Of a stretch of 64,000 nucleotides of DNA, positions 9,757 through 23,055 are shown one piece after another. The translations under genes and the position numbers were made by a program. The notes under the pieces were generated by a model. It searched no databases. It saw only the letters and a list, made by a program, of their open reading frames with translations, and was not told the DNA's origin. The stretch comes from Shewanella atlantica (GTDB lineage Bacteria; Pseudomonadota; Gammaproteobacteria; Enterobacterales; Shewanellaceae), in contig NZ_RXNV01000001.1 of assembly GCF_003966265.1 (NCBI RefSeq), forward strand, positions 558,001-622,000, written 5' to 3'. The stretch's first letter is position 1. The number at the start of each line of letters is the position of its first letter.

Positions 9757-12336
9757 ATGAATGCTATCGATACCCTAAATTTAGAAAAACACACGCCAAT
9801 GATGCGTCAATACCTGACGTTAAAAGCTGAACACCCTGAGATGTTGCTCTTTTATCGCATGGGTGATTTCTATGAACTTTTTTACGACGATGCTAAAAAG
9901 GCATCTGAATTATTGGGGATCTCACTGACGGCCAGAGGAAAGAGTGGTGGCGATCCGATTCCTATGGCGGGTCTGCCTTATCATGCAGTTGAAGGGTATT
10001 TAGCCAAGTTAGTCCAACTCAGGGTTTCAGTCGCCATCTGCGAACAAGTCGGCGATCCGGCGACATCTAAGGGGCCGGTAGAGAGAAAGGTCGTACGTAT
10101 TGTAACTCCCGGCACATTGACCGACGAGGCCCTGCTGCAAGAGAAGCAGGATAACCTGCTCGCAGCCGTCTATCACGGCAAGAGCGGATATGGATACGCC
10201 ACCTTAGATATCAGTTCGGGTCGATTTGTCGTCGCAGAACTTACCACTACCGAGGCACTTGAAGCCGAGCTGCAACGAACCAATCCAGCCGAGTTACTCT
10301 ATAGCGAAGATTTCTCTGAGATGGGGTTAATCTCCGGTTTTAATGGTAAACGCAGACGTCCTGAATGGGAGTTTGATTTCGATACCAGCCAAAAATTACT
10401 CCTGGATCAATTCGGCACAAAAGATCTCCGTGGTTTTGGTCTGGACAATGTGCGCCTCTCACTTCAGGCAGCCGGCTGTTTAATGCAATATGTGAAAGAC
10501 ACTCAACGAACGGCCCTTCCGCACATTAATTCAATCGTTCGCTTCAACCAAAGCGACAGTATCGTCCTGGATGCTGCAACCCGGCGTAACCTGGAACTCA
10601 CGATAAACCTCCAGGGTGGACATGAAAATACCTTGGCCTCAGTACTGGATAATACGGCAACCCCAATGGGCAGCCGTATGCTTCAGCGCTGGATCCATGA
10701 ACCACTGAGAGACCGTCAACAGATCGAGTCTCGTCAGAGTGCACTCACAGAGATATTAGACACGAATTTGTTCGAGACCCTGGAATCTCAGCTAAAAGCC
10801 CTGGGCGATGTCGAGCGGATCACCGCAAGACTTGCGCTTCGCAGCGCCAGACCAAGAGACTTTGCCCGCCTAAAGCAAGCCATATCCCTGTTACCGGAAA
10901 TTCAGCAATCACTTACCAGCTGTCAGTCTCCCCACCTACACCACCTGGCCAGAATGCTCGGTGAATTTCCCGATGAACTCGAGCTGTTAGAACGTGCGAT
11001 TGTAGATAACCCACCTATGCTTATCCGCGATGGTGGCGTACTTAAAGAGGGCTACAATGCCGAGCTGGATCAGTGGCGGGCACTTAGCCAAGGCGCAACG
11101 GATTATCTGTCTGAGCTTGAAGCGAGAGAGAAAGAGCTGACCGGTATCTCGACGCTTAAGGTCGGCTATAACCGGGTTCATGGCTATTATATTGAGGTCA
11201 GCCGCAGAGAGTCTGATCTGGTTCCATTGAGCTATCAGCGCAGACAGACGCTCAAAAATACCGAACGTTACATCATTGCCGAACTTAAAGAGCATGAAGA
11301 GAAAGTGCTCTCCAGTCAGGGAAAGGCTTTGGCACTGGAAAAGCAGCTATGGGAACAACTATTCGATCAGATACTGCCTAAGCTTCATGAGCTGCAACTC
11401 TTTGCACAGGGCGCTGCCGAACTCGATGTGATAAATACCTTCGCTGAGCGTGCGGAAACATTAAATTATCACTGCCCGACACTGTCGCAACATTCCGGTA
11501 TACACATAGAAGCCGGGCGTCACCCGGTGGTAGAACAGGTGAGCCAATCACCATTTATTGCCAACCCGGTAACCTTGAATCCGACGCGAAAAATGCTCAT
11601 CGTGACGGGGCCGAATATGGGGGGAAAATCTACCTATATGCGTCAGGTCGCCTTAATCACATTAATGGCGCACATAGGTTGTTATGTCCCCGCCCAGAGC
11701 GCAGTGATAGGCCCGGTCGATCGCATATTTACCCGTATCGGTGCAGCCGACGATCTGGCTTCCGGTCGCTCAACCTTTATGGTCGAAATGACTGAAACCG
11801 CCAATATTCTCCATAATGCCACCCCGGAAAGTCTGGTATTGATGGATGAGATTGGTCGAGGAACCTCGACCTACGATGGCCTCTCTCTTGCCTGGTCTGC
11901 AGCCGAGTACTTAGCTCAGAAAATTGAAGCTATGACCCTGTTTGCTACCCATTATTTTGAGCTCACTCAACTCCCCGAGCTCATGTCAAACGTTGAAAAT
12001 GTGCACCTTGACGCTATCGAGCATGGCGACACCATAGTGTTTATGCATGCAGTGCAGGAGGGAGCTGCAAGTAAAAGTTATGGTTTGCAGGTCGCCGCGC
12101 TCGCGGGGGTGCCAGGTAAGGTCATCACAGCAGCAAAACATAAGCTACATCACTTGGAGAGCCGTGATACTAACAGCGCCGTAGACTCAACGGCCAATTC
12201 AAATCAACAGAGTATGGTATTTGATGAACCGGTAAGCTCAGCTGTAGATGAGGCATTGGATAAGGTTAATCCTGATGAGCTAAGCCCAAGACAGGCGCTC
12301 GATATCCTGTATGAACTTAAGCGCTTAGCCAATTAA
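9757..12336 (+). CDS. mutS: DNA mismatch repair protein MutS
   Basis: Recognises mismatches and signals to MutL. 859 residues in the usual order: mismatch-binding domain I with the GDFYELF motif (F38 and E40 are the mismatch contacts), connector, core and lever helices, clamp, then the ATPase with Walker [10 protein letters not shown] at 618-626 and Walker [11 protein letters not shown] near 695. The C-terminal tail (about 800-859) ends with the tetramerisation segment [16 protein letters not shown]. Divergent from recA and convergent with rpoS; followed at once by a strong terminator. Confidence 0.99.
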   Translation: MNAIDTLNLEKHTPMMRQYLTLKAEHPEMLLFYRMGDFYELFYDDAKKASELLGISLTARGKSGGDPIPMAGLPYHAVEGYLAKLVQLRVSVAICEQVGDPATSKGPVERKVVRIVTPGTLTDEALLQEKQDNLLAAVYHGKSGYGYATLDISSGRFVVAELTTTEALEAELQRTNPAELLYSEDFSEMGLISGFNGKRRRPEWEFDFDTSQKLLLDQFGTKDLRGFGLDNVRLSLQAAGCLMQYVKDTQRTALPHINSIVRFNQSDSIVLDAATRRNLELTINLQGGHENTLASVLDNTATPMGSRMLQRWIHEPLRDRQQIESRQSALTEILDTNLFETLESQLKALGDVERITARLALRSARPRDFARLKQAISLLPEIQQSLTSCQSPHLHHLARMLGEFPDELELLERAIVDNPPMLIRDGGVLKEGYNAELDQWRALSQGATDYLSELEAREKELTGISTLKVGYNRVHGYYIEVSRRESDLVPLSYQRRQTLKNTERYIIAELKEHEEKVLSSQGKALALEKQLWEQLFDQILPKLHELQLFAQGAAELDVINTFAERAETLNYHCPTLSQHSGIHIEAGRHPVVEQVSQSPFIANPVTLNPTRKMLIVTGPNMGGKSTYMRQVALITLMAHIGCYVPAQSAVIGPVDRIFTRIGAADDLASGRSTFMVEMTETANILHNATPESLVLMDEIGRGTSTYDGLSLAWSAAEYLAQKIEAMTLFATHYFELTQLPELMSNVENVHLDAIEHGDTIVFMHAVQEGAASKSYGLQVAALAGVPGKVITAAKHKLHHLESRDTNSAVDSTANSNQQSMVFDEPVSSAVDEALDKVNPDELSPRQALDILYELKRLAN

Positions 12337-12368
12337 TACCAATTGAGAAAGCTTGTACGTCAAATAAC

Positions 12369-12397
12369 AAAAAGCGCACAAAATTGTGCGCTTTTTA
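12369..12397 (+). terminator. Intrinsic terminator of mutS
   Basis: Eleven-base stem AAAGCGCACAA with its complement, loop AA, followed by five T. A-rich on the other side too, so it may also work for rpoS transcripts. Confidence 0.88.
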
Positions 12398-12569
12398 ATT
12401 ATCCTGAATGCCTGATATAAATCATCATTTATCTACAACGAATACTGACGAACCAAAACCGATAAATATGATTAAAAAGAGATAAGGACTCATCAGAGCA
12501 TTATCATATTAAGTGACTAACTGCCTAAAAAAGTCAAAGCTCTCGAATGCATTAAGCAGTTATACAAGG

Positions 12570-13541
12570 TCAGATTTTAAAAATAGCCTCAACCGATAAT
12601 CCCTGTGATCCCAGCAGATCTTTAAGTCGTTTTAATGCTTCTACCTGGATCTGACGAACTCGCTCTCTGGTTAACCCAATCTCTTTACCCACATTTTCAA
12701 GTGTTGATGGTTCATATCCCAACAATCCAAAACGGCGCGCTAACACCTCTCTCTGTTTTGTATTGAGTTCATCTAACCATTTTACTACTGATTTAGACAT
12801 ATCCTCATCTTGAACTTTGTAGTCCGGGCCGACATTATCGTCATCGGCAAGCACATCGAGTAATGCCTTATCATTATCTCCACCCAGAGGGGTATCAACG
12901 GAAGTGATCCTTTCATTTAGCTTTAACATGCGACTGACATCTGCACTGGGAAGATCCAGCTTTTCAGCGATCTCTTCTGCTGTTGGCTCATGATCCAGCT
13001 TATGTGCCAGCTCTCTGGCCGTACGCAGATAAACATTGAGCTCTTTAACAACATGTATAGGTAAACGAATCGTTCTGGTTTGATTCATGATCGCACGTTC
13101 AATCGTCTGCCTGATCCACCATGTAGCATAGGTTGAAAAACGAAAACCTCTTTCAGGATCAAACTTTTCAACAGCCCTGATTAAGCCTAGATTTCCCTCT
13201 TCGATGAGATCCAATAGCGCTAAACCACGATTGTTATAACGACGGGCAATTTTGACGACAAGTCTTAGATTACTTTCTATCATGCGATTACGAGATTTTC
13301 CGCAGCCTTTTAGGGCTTTACGGGAAAAATAAACCTCTTCTTCCGCACTCAGTAGGGGGGAAAAACCAATTTCACTTAAGTACAGCTGAGTAGCATCCAG
13401 ATTTTTTTGTAAATCATCCTGCACTTGCTGTTCAAGCTCATTTTCTTGTGCTTTATTTCCTTTGCTAGTGACACAATCAGACTCGTTCTTAGACAAGTCC
13501 ACTAAAGGCTCCGCTATTGCGGTACTGTTTTTACGACCCAT
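12570..13541 (-). CDS. rpoS: RNA polymerase sigma factor RpoS
   Basis: Stationary-phase and general-stress sigma factor. 323 residues. Region 1.2 is followed by region 2 ([17 protein letters not shown], the core-binding segment, and [19 protein letters not shown] for -10 recognition) around 110-170, region 3, and region 4 with the helix-turn-helix [18 protein letters not shown] near 285. The start at 13541 follows GGGAGA at suitable distance; the longer frame would begin with TTG. Gene order pcm-nlpD-rpoS is the classic one. In E. coli the main rpoS promoter lies inside nlpD and the leader binds small RNAs; I did not resolve either here. Confidence 0.98.
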   Translation of the reverse strand: MGRKNSTAIAEPLVDLSKNESDCVTSKGNKAQENELEQQVQDDLQKNLDATQLYLSEIGFSPLLSAEEEVYFSRKALKGCGKSRNRMIESNLRLVVKIARRYNNRGLALLDLIEEGNLGLIRAVEKFDPERGFRFSTYATWWIRQTIERAIMNQTRTIRLPIHVVKELNVYLRTARELAHKLDHEPTAEEIAEKLDLPSADVSRMLKLNERITSVDTPLGGDNDKALLDVLADDDNVGPDYKVQDEDMSKSVVKWLDELNTKQREVLARRFGLLGYEPSTLENVGKEIGLTRERVRQIQVEALKRLKDLLGSQGLSVEAIFKI

Positions 13542-13618
13542 AAAATGATCTCCCAAATTTTTCTCAAAAATTACTGCACTTTACTATCCTCCAAATGCCA
13601 AAATTGGCTCCTAAACCA

Positions 13619-14533
13619 TTATTGTTTAGGTAAATATTTTAGTGGGTTAACAGATTTTCCATGGTACCGGATCTCAAAATGTAACATGACCCGATCAGTA
13701 CCTGTACTACCCATTTTCGCCAGCGTTTGTCCTACTGCTACAAACTGCTTCTCTTTGACTAAGATCTTATCAGCATGTGCGTAGGCGCTTAAGTAATCAT
13801 CACTATGTTTGATAATGACTAAGTTTCCATAGCCTCGAAGTGCACTTCCCGCATATACAACACGCCCATCGGCTGCGGATTTTATTATGTCACCACGATT
13901 CCCTGCTATCTTAATTCCTTTATTTCCCTGCTCTTTGGCAGAAAAAGTGCCAATCAACTTACCTCTCCTTGGCCACTGCCACCTGCTTACCTTCTTTGGA
14001 AGAGTACTGGTTGGCCTGTGGACAGTCTGGTTAACATCTTGTTGACCGCTTGTTACAGAATACGCAGACTTGTGAGCTTGATCAAGTGATTTCTTTGATG
14101 GTGTCGTTTTTACTTTCTCAACCGAAACATGCTTACTATCTACCTGTTTATTAGTGACTTTTTCCTTTGCCGGTACAACTTTTGGACTATTATTTGACGC
14201 GCTTTTAGACTGTTGACTATTTGTAACAGAGCGTGTCAAATTGAGGTTAAGTTTCTGACCGGGGAAGATGGTATAGGGCTTTTTAAGATTGTTTTTATTA
14301 GCTAATTTAATAAAATCATTGTTAGATGCCCACGCTATAGAATAGAGAGTATCACCTTGCTTTACGCGATAAGAATCAGATTTTAATGACCCTTTGTTAT
14401 AAGCCGTTTTGACCGGGATATTGACGCTCGCGACAGGTGCAGGTCTATCTGACTGAAAACTGCAGCCGACTAAAATTAGCGAAAGGCAACAAAAGATCAA
14501 ACTGCCCCAATACGTCTTAAACGCAACTACCAA
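13619..14533 (-). CDS. nlpD: Lipoprotein activator of cell-wall amidase, NlpD
   Basis: Outer-membrane lipoprotein that in E. coli activates the amidase AmiC at the septum. 304 residues: lipoprotein signal with lipobox LVGC (Cys at about 24), LysM domain at about 55-100 (YRVKQGDTLYSIAW), a Ser/Lys-rich linker to about 185, then an M23-type domain to the end. The N-terminal half of the M23 metal site is degenerate (GIKIAGNRGD where active enzymes have HxxxD), as in other NlpD proteins, so it should be an activator, not a hydrolase. The only sensible start is TTG, six bases after AGGAG. No ATG or GTG is available before the signal peptide. Confidence 0.95.
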   Translation of the reverse strand: MVVAFKTYWGSLIFCCLSLILVGCSFQSDRPAPVASVNIPVKTAYNKGSLKSDSYRVKQGDTLYSIAWASNNDFIKLANKNNLKKPYTIFPGQKLNLNLTRSVTNSQQSKSASNNSPKVVPAKEKVTNKQVDSKHVSVEKVKTTPSKKSLDQAHKSAYSVTSGQQDVNQTVHRPTSTLPKKVSRWQWPRRGKLIGTFSAKEQGNKGIKIAGNRGDIIKSAADGRVVYAGSALRGYGNLVIIKHSDDYLSAYAHADKILVKEKQFVAVGQTLAKMGSTGTDRVMLHFEIRYHGKSVNPLKYLPKQ

Positions 14534-14573
14534 AAAACGCTCCTAAACTTAATTGTCGGCCACAAGCATGACA

Positions 14574-15209
14574 CTATGCCAGTTCACCATTAACCAATGG
14601 AACAAACCGAACCATTTCGACCACTTCAGAACTGAAAGTTTCACCATGACGGACCACTTTCAGCAGTTGTTGAGACTCTTCACCTACTGGTATAACAAGC
14701 ACGCCTTTGTCCGCTAATTGAGCAAGTAGGGCATCGGGAACACTGCTTGCAGCGGCCGTAACCATAATAGAGTCGAACGGCCCTTTATTGGCCCAGCCTT
14801 TCCAACCATCTCCATACTTAAAAGAGATATTGTGAAGATCCAGTCTCTTAAGACGCTGTCTCGCCTGGATCTGTAAACTCTTTATTCGTTCAACCGTACA
14901 AAGCTCAGGAACCAGCTTAGCTAAGATGGCGGCCTGGTAACCCGATCCTGTACCTATCTCCAGCACTTTCTTAGGTGTATTTTCCAATAAAAGTTCAGTC
15001 ATTCTTGCGACAATATAGGGTTGAGAGATAGTTTGGCCCTGCCCTATGGGTAATGCTGTATTTTCATAAGCCTTATGGCCAAGCGCCGCATCCAAGAACA
15101 TCTCTCTTGGCGTATCCGCCAATGCCTTTAAAACATCTTCATTTCTAATCCCTGCATCATACAAGCTTCTCGCCAGATTCAACGCGGACTTTGTCGCTAC
15201 CCCATTCAT
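14574..15209 (-). CDS. pcm: Protein-L-isoaspartate O-methyltransferase
   Basis: Repairs isoaspartyl damage in ageing proteins using S-adenosylmethionine. 211 residues, usual length. The signature [17 protein letters not shown] is near residue 52 and the SAM-binding [15 protein letters not shown] near 82. Its ATG overlaps the surE stop by four bases (ATGA), implying translational coupling. Confidence 0.97.
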   Translation of the reverse strand: MNGVATKSALNLARSLYDAGIRNEDVLKALADTPREMFLDAALGHKAYENTALPIGQGQTISQPYIVARMTELLLENTPKKVLEIGTGSGYQAAILAKLVPELCTVERIKSLQIQARQRLKRLDLHNISFKYGDGWKGWANKGPFDSIMVTAAASSVPDALLAQLADKGVLVIPVGEESQQLLKVVRHGETFSSEVVEMVRFVPLVNGELA

Positions 15210-15955
15210 ATCTTATCTATCCATTGTTGCATTGTTGAGATCTGCTCAAAAGCCGTTAAGTCTACTGTCAATGGCGTTACCGACACATAGCCATTGCTCA
15301 CGGCGTGAAAATCGGTACCTTCACTGGCATCTTGTTCATCGCCGGGAGGGCCCAACCAAAAAATATCACGCCCAGCGGGATCTTGAGTACGCACCATACC
15401 TTCTGCTTTATGCCTTGCGCCCAGGCGCGTCACCTTGATCCCTTTTATCATTTCGATGGGGAGATCGGGAACGTTAATATTCAGTATTTGATCTTGTGCT
15501 ATCGGTTTCTTCAGTAATCCGGCTACCACCTTACAGGCGAAATGAGCGGCCGTTTCGTAGTGAGTCAGGTTTGAGCCAACCAATGAGATAGCAATTGCCG
15601 GTAAACCGAGAAACCGCCCTTCCATCGCCGCCGCTACTGTACCTGAGTACAAGGTATCATCACCTAAGTTTGCCCCGGCATTTATACCGGATACCACCAT
15701 ATCGGGTTCATCTGTGTATAGCTCACGAATGGCCAGGTGCACACAATCAGTAGGCGTCCCGCTTACCGATACATAGCCATTACTCAAGGTATTGATACGT
15801 AGAGGGTTCGTCAAGGTTAAAGAGTTACTCGCACCCGAACAGTTTCTGTCAGGGCCAACAGTCATCACCTGATAAGAAGTGGATAGAGCATCTGAAAGTG
15901 CCTTTATACCCGGCGCCGTAACACCATCATCATTACTTACTAGGATCTTTATCAT
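15206..15955 (-). CDS. surE: 5'-nucleotidase SurE
   Basis: Metal-dependent nucleoside monophosphatase of the survival-protein family. 249 residues. The N-terminus carries SNDDG (two aspartates at 9-10 bind metal), then [12 protein letters not shown] and [22 protein letters not shown], all diagnostic. Lies between truD and pcm, as in E. coli. Confidence 0.97.
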   Translation of the reverse strand: MIKILVSNDDGVTAPGIKALSDALSTSYQVMTVGPDRNCSGASNSLTLTNPLRINTLSNGYVSVSGTPTDCVHLAIRELYTDEPDMVVSGINAGANLGDDTLYSGTVAAAMEGRFLGLPAIAISLVGSNLTHYETAAHFACKVVAGLLKKPIAQDQILNINVPDLPIEMIKGIKVTRLGARHKAEGMVRTQDPAGRDIFWLGPPGDEQDASEGTDFHAVSNGYVSVTPLTVDLTAFEQISTMQQWIDKI

Positions 15956-16018
15956 TAATTACCGGCCCTGGTTTTCCAATTCTATAATTTTTAAATCAAT
16001 GCTTAATTAACTGGTTAT

Positions 16019-17086
16019 TTAAGCGTTGGCTTCGGCTTGCCTTGCTTGCTGGCGCAATCGAAATTCGCGATCTTTGACATCTTCATAGTCAAACAACTCC
16101 CTTAACACCGAAGTCGCAAAACTGCCCGCAGGCAGAGCAAACTTGATGACTAAGATATCGTCGCCCTCTTGTTGATAGCTGAAATGTTGCGGCTCTAACA
16201 ACAGGGGACGTCGCTCCTGAGTCAAACCTGCGTGTTCCAGACCATCACGATCTTGTTCAAGTTCGGCAAGGACCTTAGTTTCAAATTCGGCCGCCTCTCC
16301 TTGAGGTAAAGCGGCTCCCCTTCCCCACATTGGAGCCGACAACTGAATATCTTTCTCAGCAAGTCGATTCAGCAGCGTTTCATCCCACTGCTCAGCAACA
16401 AAATAGCTTTTACTCCCGGACAGCAAAACACTGTCGCCATCGAGTCTGGATAAACCATGTTCGCTAAGTCTTGCCGACACGACCAGGTTAAACAGATAGG
16501 AGCGCACAGCAGACAGGTACATACTGCTTTTCTTTCTGTCTTTAACTTTACGACCGGCAAACATCTGTCTTCCAAAGATCAAGTTTTTGCCATCATGACC
16601 AAACCTCTGCTCGCCAAAGTAATTAGGCACGCCGGTCTCTTTTATCTTCTCAATTCTGGCAATAACATCTTCCATATCAGAAACCTGACGCAGTGTCAGA
16701 GTAAATCGGTTCCCGGCCAATGCACCGATACGTAACTTCTTACCATGGCGACTGCTCGAAAGGATGGTAAGTTGTTCGCTGTTGAGGCTCGCCCAATCCG
16801 GCGTTTCCTTACCTGGGATCCGAACTCCAAACCACTGTTCGGTGACCGCATTTTTATCTTTCTGACCGGCATAGGTCACTTCTTTAGGATGAACATGAGC
16901 GAACCCAGATAGAATTTTTGCCACATCAGCGGTGTTCAAGCCATCCTTACGAATATGAAGCAGATGATGTTCACCTTCGCCGGTCGGCGCAAAGGGTAAA
17001 ATCTCCTGTACCAGAAAGTCGCTGTTATGTGTGCGTAAATCTGCTTTTGAAACAGGTTTACCGTGTAAGTAATGAAGTTCAATCAT
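16019..17086 (-). CDS. truD: tRNA pseudouridine(13) synthase TruD
   Basis: Converts U13 of tRNA-Glu to pseudouridine. 355 residues. The catalytic aspartate is D77 in AGQKDKNAVTEQWFGV. The NYFGEQRFGHDGKN motif near residue 155 is the TruD signature and the insertion domain follows. Lies between surE and ispF in the conserved order. Confidence 0.97.
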   Translation of the reverse strand: MIELHYLHGKPVSKADLRTHNSDFLVQEILPFAPTGEGEHHLLHIRKDGLNTADVAKILSGFAHVHPKEVTYAGQKDKNAVTEQWFGVRIPGKETPDWASLNSEQLTILSSSRHGKKLRIGALAGNRFTLTLRQVSDMEDVIARIEKIKETGVPNYFGEQRFGHDGKNLIFGRQMFAGRKVKDRKKSSMYLSAVRSYLFNLVVSARLSEHGLSRLDGDSVLLSGSKSYFVAEQWDETLLNRLAEKDIQLSAPMWGRGAALPQGEAAEFETKVLAELEQDRDGLEHAGLTQERRPLLLEPQHFSYQQEGDDILVIKFALPAGSFATSVLRELFDYEDVKDREFRLRQQARQAEANA

Positions 17087-17149
17087 GGTCGCTCTTTATC
17101 CGGTCAAATGTACCGAGTTGCTATTATTAAGTGTAATAGATGTGATCAG

Positions 17150-17635
17150 TTAATCGGCTGTCTTGACGAGAAGCACAACGGCTTCAACGGCGATGCCCTC
17201 TTTGCGTCCCGTAAACCCAAGTTTTTCGGTCGTTGTAGCCTTAACATTGATATTGTCTTTATCTGTTTCAAAATCGATGGCTAACACCTCACGGATCGCC
17301 TCGATATGGGGGGCCATTTTAGGGGCTTGGGCAATGATAGTGACATCCAGGTTACCTATCGAGTAGCCCTTATCTTTCGCTAATTGATAACAATGACGCA
17401 TCAAATGGCGACTATCGGCCCCCTTAAACTCTGCATCGGTATCGGGAAAATGCTTGCCGATGTCTCCGAGCGCAACGGCTCCGAGAACAGCATCAGAAAT
17501 AGCATGTAACACCACGTCACCATCGGAGTGTGCAATAAGGCCAGTCTCATAGGGGACATTTACTCCGCCTAATAGCAGTGGAGATTCGCCACCAAACTTA
17601 TGCACATCGAAGCCATGACCTATACGTATATTCAT
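17150..17635 (-). CDS. ispF: 2-C-methyl-D-erythritol 2,4-cyclodiphosphate synthase
   Basis: Fifth step of the MEP isoprenoid pathway. 161 residues. Metal ligands D10 and H12 (GFDVHKFG), the [14 protein letters not shown] motif near 37-50 and the C-terminal [15 protein letters not shown] motif are present. The start follows homology to MNIRIGHG; the frame is open 21 codons further upstream. 83 bases after ispD. Confidence 0.97.
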   Translation of the reverse strand: MNIRIGHGFDVHKFGGESPLLLGGVNVPYETGLIAHSDGDVVLHAISDAVLGAVALGDIGKHFPDTDAEFKGADSRHLMRHCYQLAKDKGYSIGNLDVTIIAQAPKMAPHIEAIREVLAIDFETDKDNINVKATTTEKLGFTGRKEGIAVEAVVLLVKTAD

Positions 17636-17718
17636 TTGCAATCCATATTTGTGTTCATTATGCCATCCCATACGGGCAGCTCTGGAATAGATCGACACTT
17701 AGGGGAAAAAATGAAATT

Positions 17719-18423
17719 TTATCGCTCTAAGCTATTCGCATTCCCTAAGAATAATCCAGCTAATAAAAGGTCATCAGGATGAGTGATCTTAATATTATCG
17801 ACTCTTCCGTCCACTAAGCCCGGAGACACACCGGCCCACTCCATCGCAGAGGCTTCATCGGTAATATTGGCCTGTTGAGCTAACGCTTGTTCGAGGTTAC
17901 CTTTAAGGACGCTAGCCGGAAACAATTGCGGGGTTAACGCATGCCATAGTCGTTCCCGGCACACAGTTTCTTTTACCGTTCCGTCCACATTGCCACGTTT
18001 CATGGTGTCCCTAACCGGCGCAGCTAAAATTGCACCTTGCGGAAAATGTTGCCGAGATGCAATGAGTTTATCTATATCACCATGAGTCAAACAGGGACGA
18101 GCAGCGTCGTGCACCATAGCCCAGCAATCATCACCGAGATGCTTCAGGCAGGCTAGCACCGAGTCGGCTCGCTCAGAGCCGCCAACGACTGTGTGCAACT
18201 TGGGATGTGATGAAAGGGGTAAGCTATTAAAAAATTGATCTTGGGGATGAAGTGCAACAACTACATGATCGATTTGAGGATGAGTTAACAGCAGTTCCAA
18301 TGTCAATTGCAAAATGGTCTTCTCATCAATCAGCAGGTATTGCTTTGGGATCTCGGCTCCCATTCGGCTACCTATTCCCGCAGCGGGTACGATAGCGACA
18401 ATCTTATCTTGGCAGTCATTCAT
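17719..18423 (-). CDS. ispD: 2-C-methyl-D-erythritol 4-phosphate cytidylyltransferase
   Basis: Third step of the MEP pathway: makes CDP-methylerythritol from MEP and CTP. 234 residues. N-terminal nucleotide loop VPAAGIGSRMGAEIPKQYL, VGGSERADSV near 86 and VHDAARPCL near 110 are family signatures. It follows ftsB by 47 bases, the usual ftsB-ispD-ispF order. Confidence 0.97.
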   Translation of the reverse strand: MNDCQDKIVAIVPAAGIGSRMGAEIPKQYLLIDEKTILQLTLELLLTHPQIDHVVVALHPQDQFFNSLPLSSHPKLHTVVGGSERADSVLACLKHLGDDCWAMVHDAARPCLTHGDIDKLIASRQHFPQGAILAAPVRDTMKRGNVDGTVKETVCRERLWHALTPQLFPASVLKGNLEQALAQQANITDEASAMEWAGVSPGLVDGRVDNIKITHPDDLLLAGLFLGNANSLER

Positions 18424-18470
18424 TTCAGAAGGCTCATGCTATTTCTAATTGGTAAAATAATGCGGAGTGA

Positions 18471-18770
18471 TTAGTTTGAAGCATTAAGTGACTGCCGTTG
18501 TCCTCCAACGACTCGAAAAAATGTTTCACCTTTTTTTACCATGCCTAATTCATTGCGGGCACGCTCCTCTAATGCCTCGGTACCACTGCGAAGATCGATG
18601 ATCTCCTCCCGCAAGACTTGATTTCGTGCGACTAACTTAGCATTACTCACTTGCTGGAAACCAATCTGCTCTCGCAGATGAAACGATTCAGGTAGGCTAT
18701 TTACTCCTAACCAAAGCTGGTATTGAAGTAAGCCTAGCAGGACTACTAATACAAACAGGAGACGTTTCAT
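18471..18770 (-). CDS. ftsB: Cell division protein FtsB
   Basis: Small bitopic divisome protein that bridges FtsL and FtsQ. 99 residues: short cytoplasmic MKR, membrane helix at about 4-21 (LLFVLVVLLGLLQYQLW), then a periplasmic coiled coil to about 75. I placed the start at the MKRLLF methionine from homology; the frame runs 28 codons further upstream through the eno terminator, which cannot be coding. Confidence 0.93.
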   Translation of the reverse strand: MKRLLFVLVVLLGLLQYQLWLGVNSLPESFHLREQIGFQQVSNAKLVARNQVLREEIIDLRSGTEALEERARNELGMVKKGETFFRVVGGQRQSLNASN

Positions 18771-18823
18771 AGCTAGTTCAATACTCACTATTGAAAATTC
18801 GACGATATTGCATGGATAGTAAC

Positions 18824-18852
18824 AAAAAAGGCCACCTAATGGTGACCTTTTC
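18824..18852 (-). terminator. Intrinsic terminator of eno
   Basis: Minus-strand stem AAAGGTCACC / GGTGGCCTTT with loop ATTA, followed by six T. About 125 bases past the eno stop and 55 bases before ftsB. Confidence 0.8.
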
Positions 18853-18977
18853 AATTTTCACAGTAATTTAATCGCTTTTTGCTGTCTCAGTCATCTTAAA
18901 AACCATTTTCAGCGGTTAAGAGTTGATGCACAAATATCACTTAAGGATAATTTGTCAGCTAAAAGTTACTCGATAAA

Positions 18978-20285
<1,308 letters not shown>

Positions 20286-20345
20286 TTAAGTTTAAAAATT
20301 AAAAGTTAAAATAAAATCTGGTCACCAAAATTTACATTACCAAAA

Positions 20346-20384
20346 AACAAAAAGGCCGCTTCCGGTCAACGGAAGCGGCCTTCA
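20346..20384 (-). terminator. Intrinsic terminator of pyrG
   Basis: Twelve-base stem AAGGCCGCTTCC with its complement, followed on the minus strand by a T-rich tract, directly after the pyrG stop and upstream of eno. Confidence 0.88.
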
Positions 20385-20391
20385 AATTGGT

Positions 20392-22092
<1,701 letters not shown>

Positions 22093-22151
22093 TTATACCA
22101 AAGCCCTAGCGATTCGACAAACAAGTTAAACAATAAATTTGATCTAAATGG

Positions 22152-22943
22152 CTATTCCTGTAATTTTATTTCACCCCAATAACACTCCAGCTCCTCTAAC
22201 GAGTGCTCCTGCATCGACTTGCCGCTCTGACCAGCTAAAGTTTCAACACCTCGAAAGCGTCGTTCAAACTTAGTGTTGGCCTGCCTGAGGGCTTGTTCCG
22301 GTTCGACACCCAAATGCCGCGATAAATTAACGACTGCAAATAAGAGGTCTCCCATCTCATCTTGTACCTTAGATGGGATCACTTCCTCTTGTTCAACTTC
22401 ATGCAAGACCTCGGCGATCTCCTCATGAATTTTATCGACCACAGGCGCAAGCTCTGCCCAATCGAAGCCAACGCGCGCAACCCGTTTTTGAATCTTCACC
22501 GAGCGAGTCAATGCAGGCAAGCCAAGAGGTATATTATCTAATACTGAATGTAGCTCTTTTTCACTACGTTCATTAGCCTTTATCTTCTCCCAGCTCTCTT
22601 TCACCTGCTCTGTGCTTGCCCCTTCCAGTTCGCCAAAAACATGTGGATGCCTTGAAGTGAGTTTAGTACAGATTTTCTCTATCACATCACCAAAATCAAA
22701 TAGCCCTTGCTCTTTTCCCAGTTGACAATAAAACACCACCTGAAAAAGCAGATCACCTAACTCATCGGGGAGTTCGTCCAGTGCCATTCGCTCTATGGTA
22801 TCGGCAACTTCGTAAGCTTCTTCCAACGTAAAAGGCACTATCGTTTCGAACGTCTGCGCCCTGTCCCAGGGACAACCATTAATCGGGTCTCTGAGTTTAG
22901 CCATGATATCGAGAAGAGGCTGCATATCGGCATTATGATGCAT
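22152..22943 (-). CDS. mazG: Nucleoside triphosphate pyrophosphohydrolase MazG
   Basis: House-cleaning enzyme that hydrolyses NTPs to NMP and PPi. 263 residues with tandem MazG domains; the N-terminal one has the metal motif EEAYEVADTIE and DELGDLLFQVVF at about 37-70, the second has EIAEVLHE and DEMGDLLFAVVNLSRHL. In E. coli MazG activity lowers ppGpp, which suits its place after relA. In this window no mazEF toxin pair lies between relA and mazG. Confidence 0.96.
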   Translation of the reverse strand: MHHNADMQPLLDIMAKLRDPINGCPWDRAQTFETIVPFTLEEAYEVADTIERMALDELPDELGDLLFQVVFYCQLGKEQGLFDFGDVIEKICTKLTSRHPHVFGELEGASTEQVKESWEKIKANERSEKELHSVLDNIPLGLPALTRSVKIQKRVARVGFDWAELAPVVDKIHEEIAEVLHEVEQEEVIPSKVQDEMGDLLFAVVNLSRHLGVEPEQALRQANTKFERRFRGVETLAGQSGKSMQEHSLEELECYWGEIKLQE

Positions 22944-23000
22944 CGAAGATCCTTGAATGAATTTTGAAAAATTAAATTTAAAACGAAAATGAAATTAAAA

Positions 23001-23028
23001 TGAAAATGACGACCTAAGCCGTCATTAT
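23001..23028 (-). terminator. Possible weak terminator of relA
   Basis: Seven-base stem AATGACG / CGTCATT with an eight-base loop and a short T run on the minus strand, between relA and mazG. Partial read-through into mazG is likely. Confidence 0.45.
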
Positions 23029-23055
23029 CTTTTTCTAAAGCCAGTCATGCCAGCC

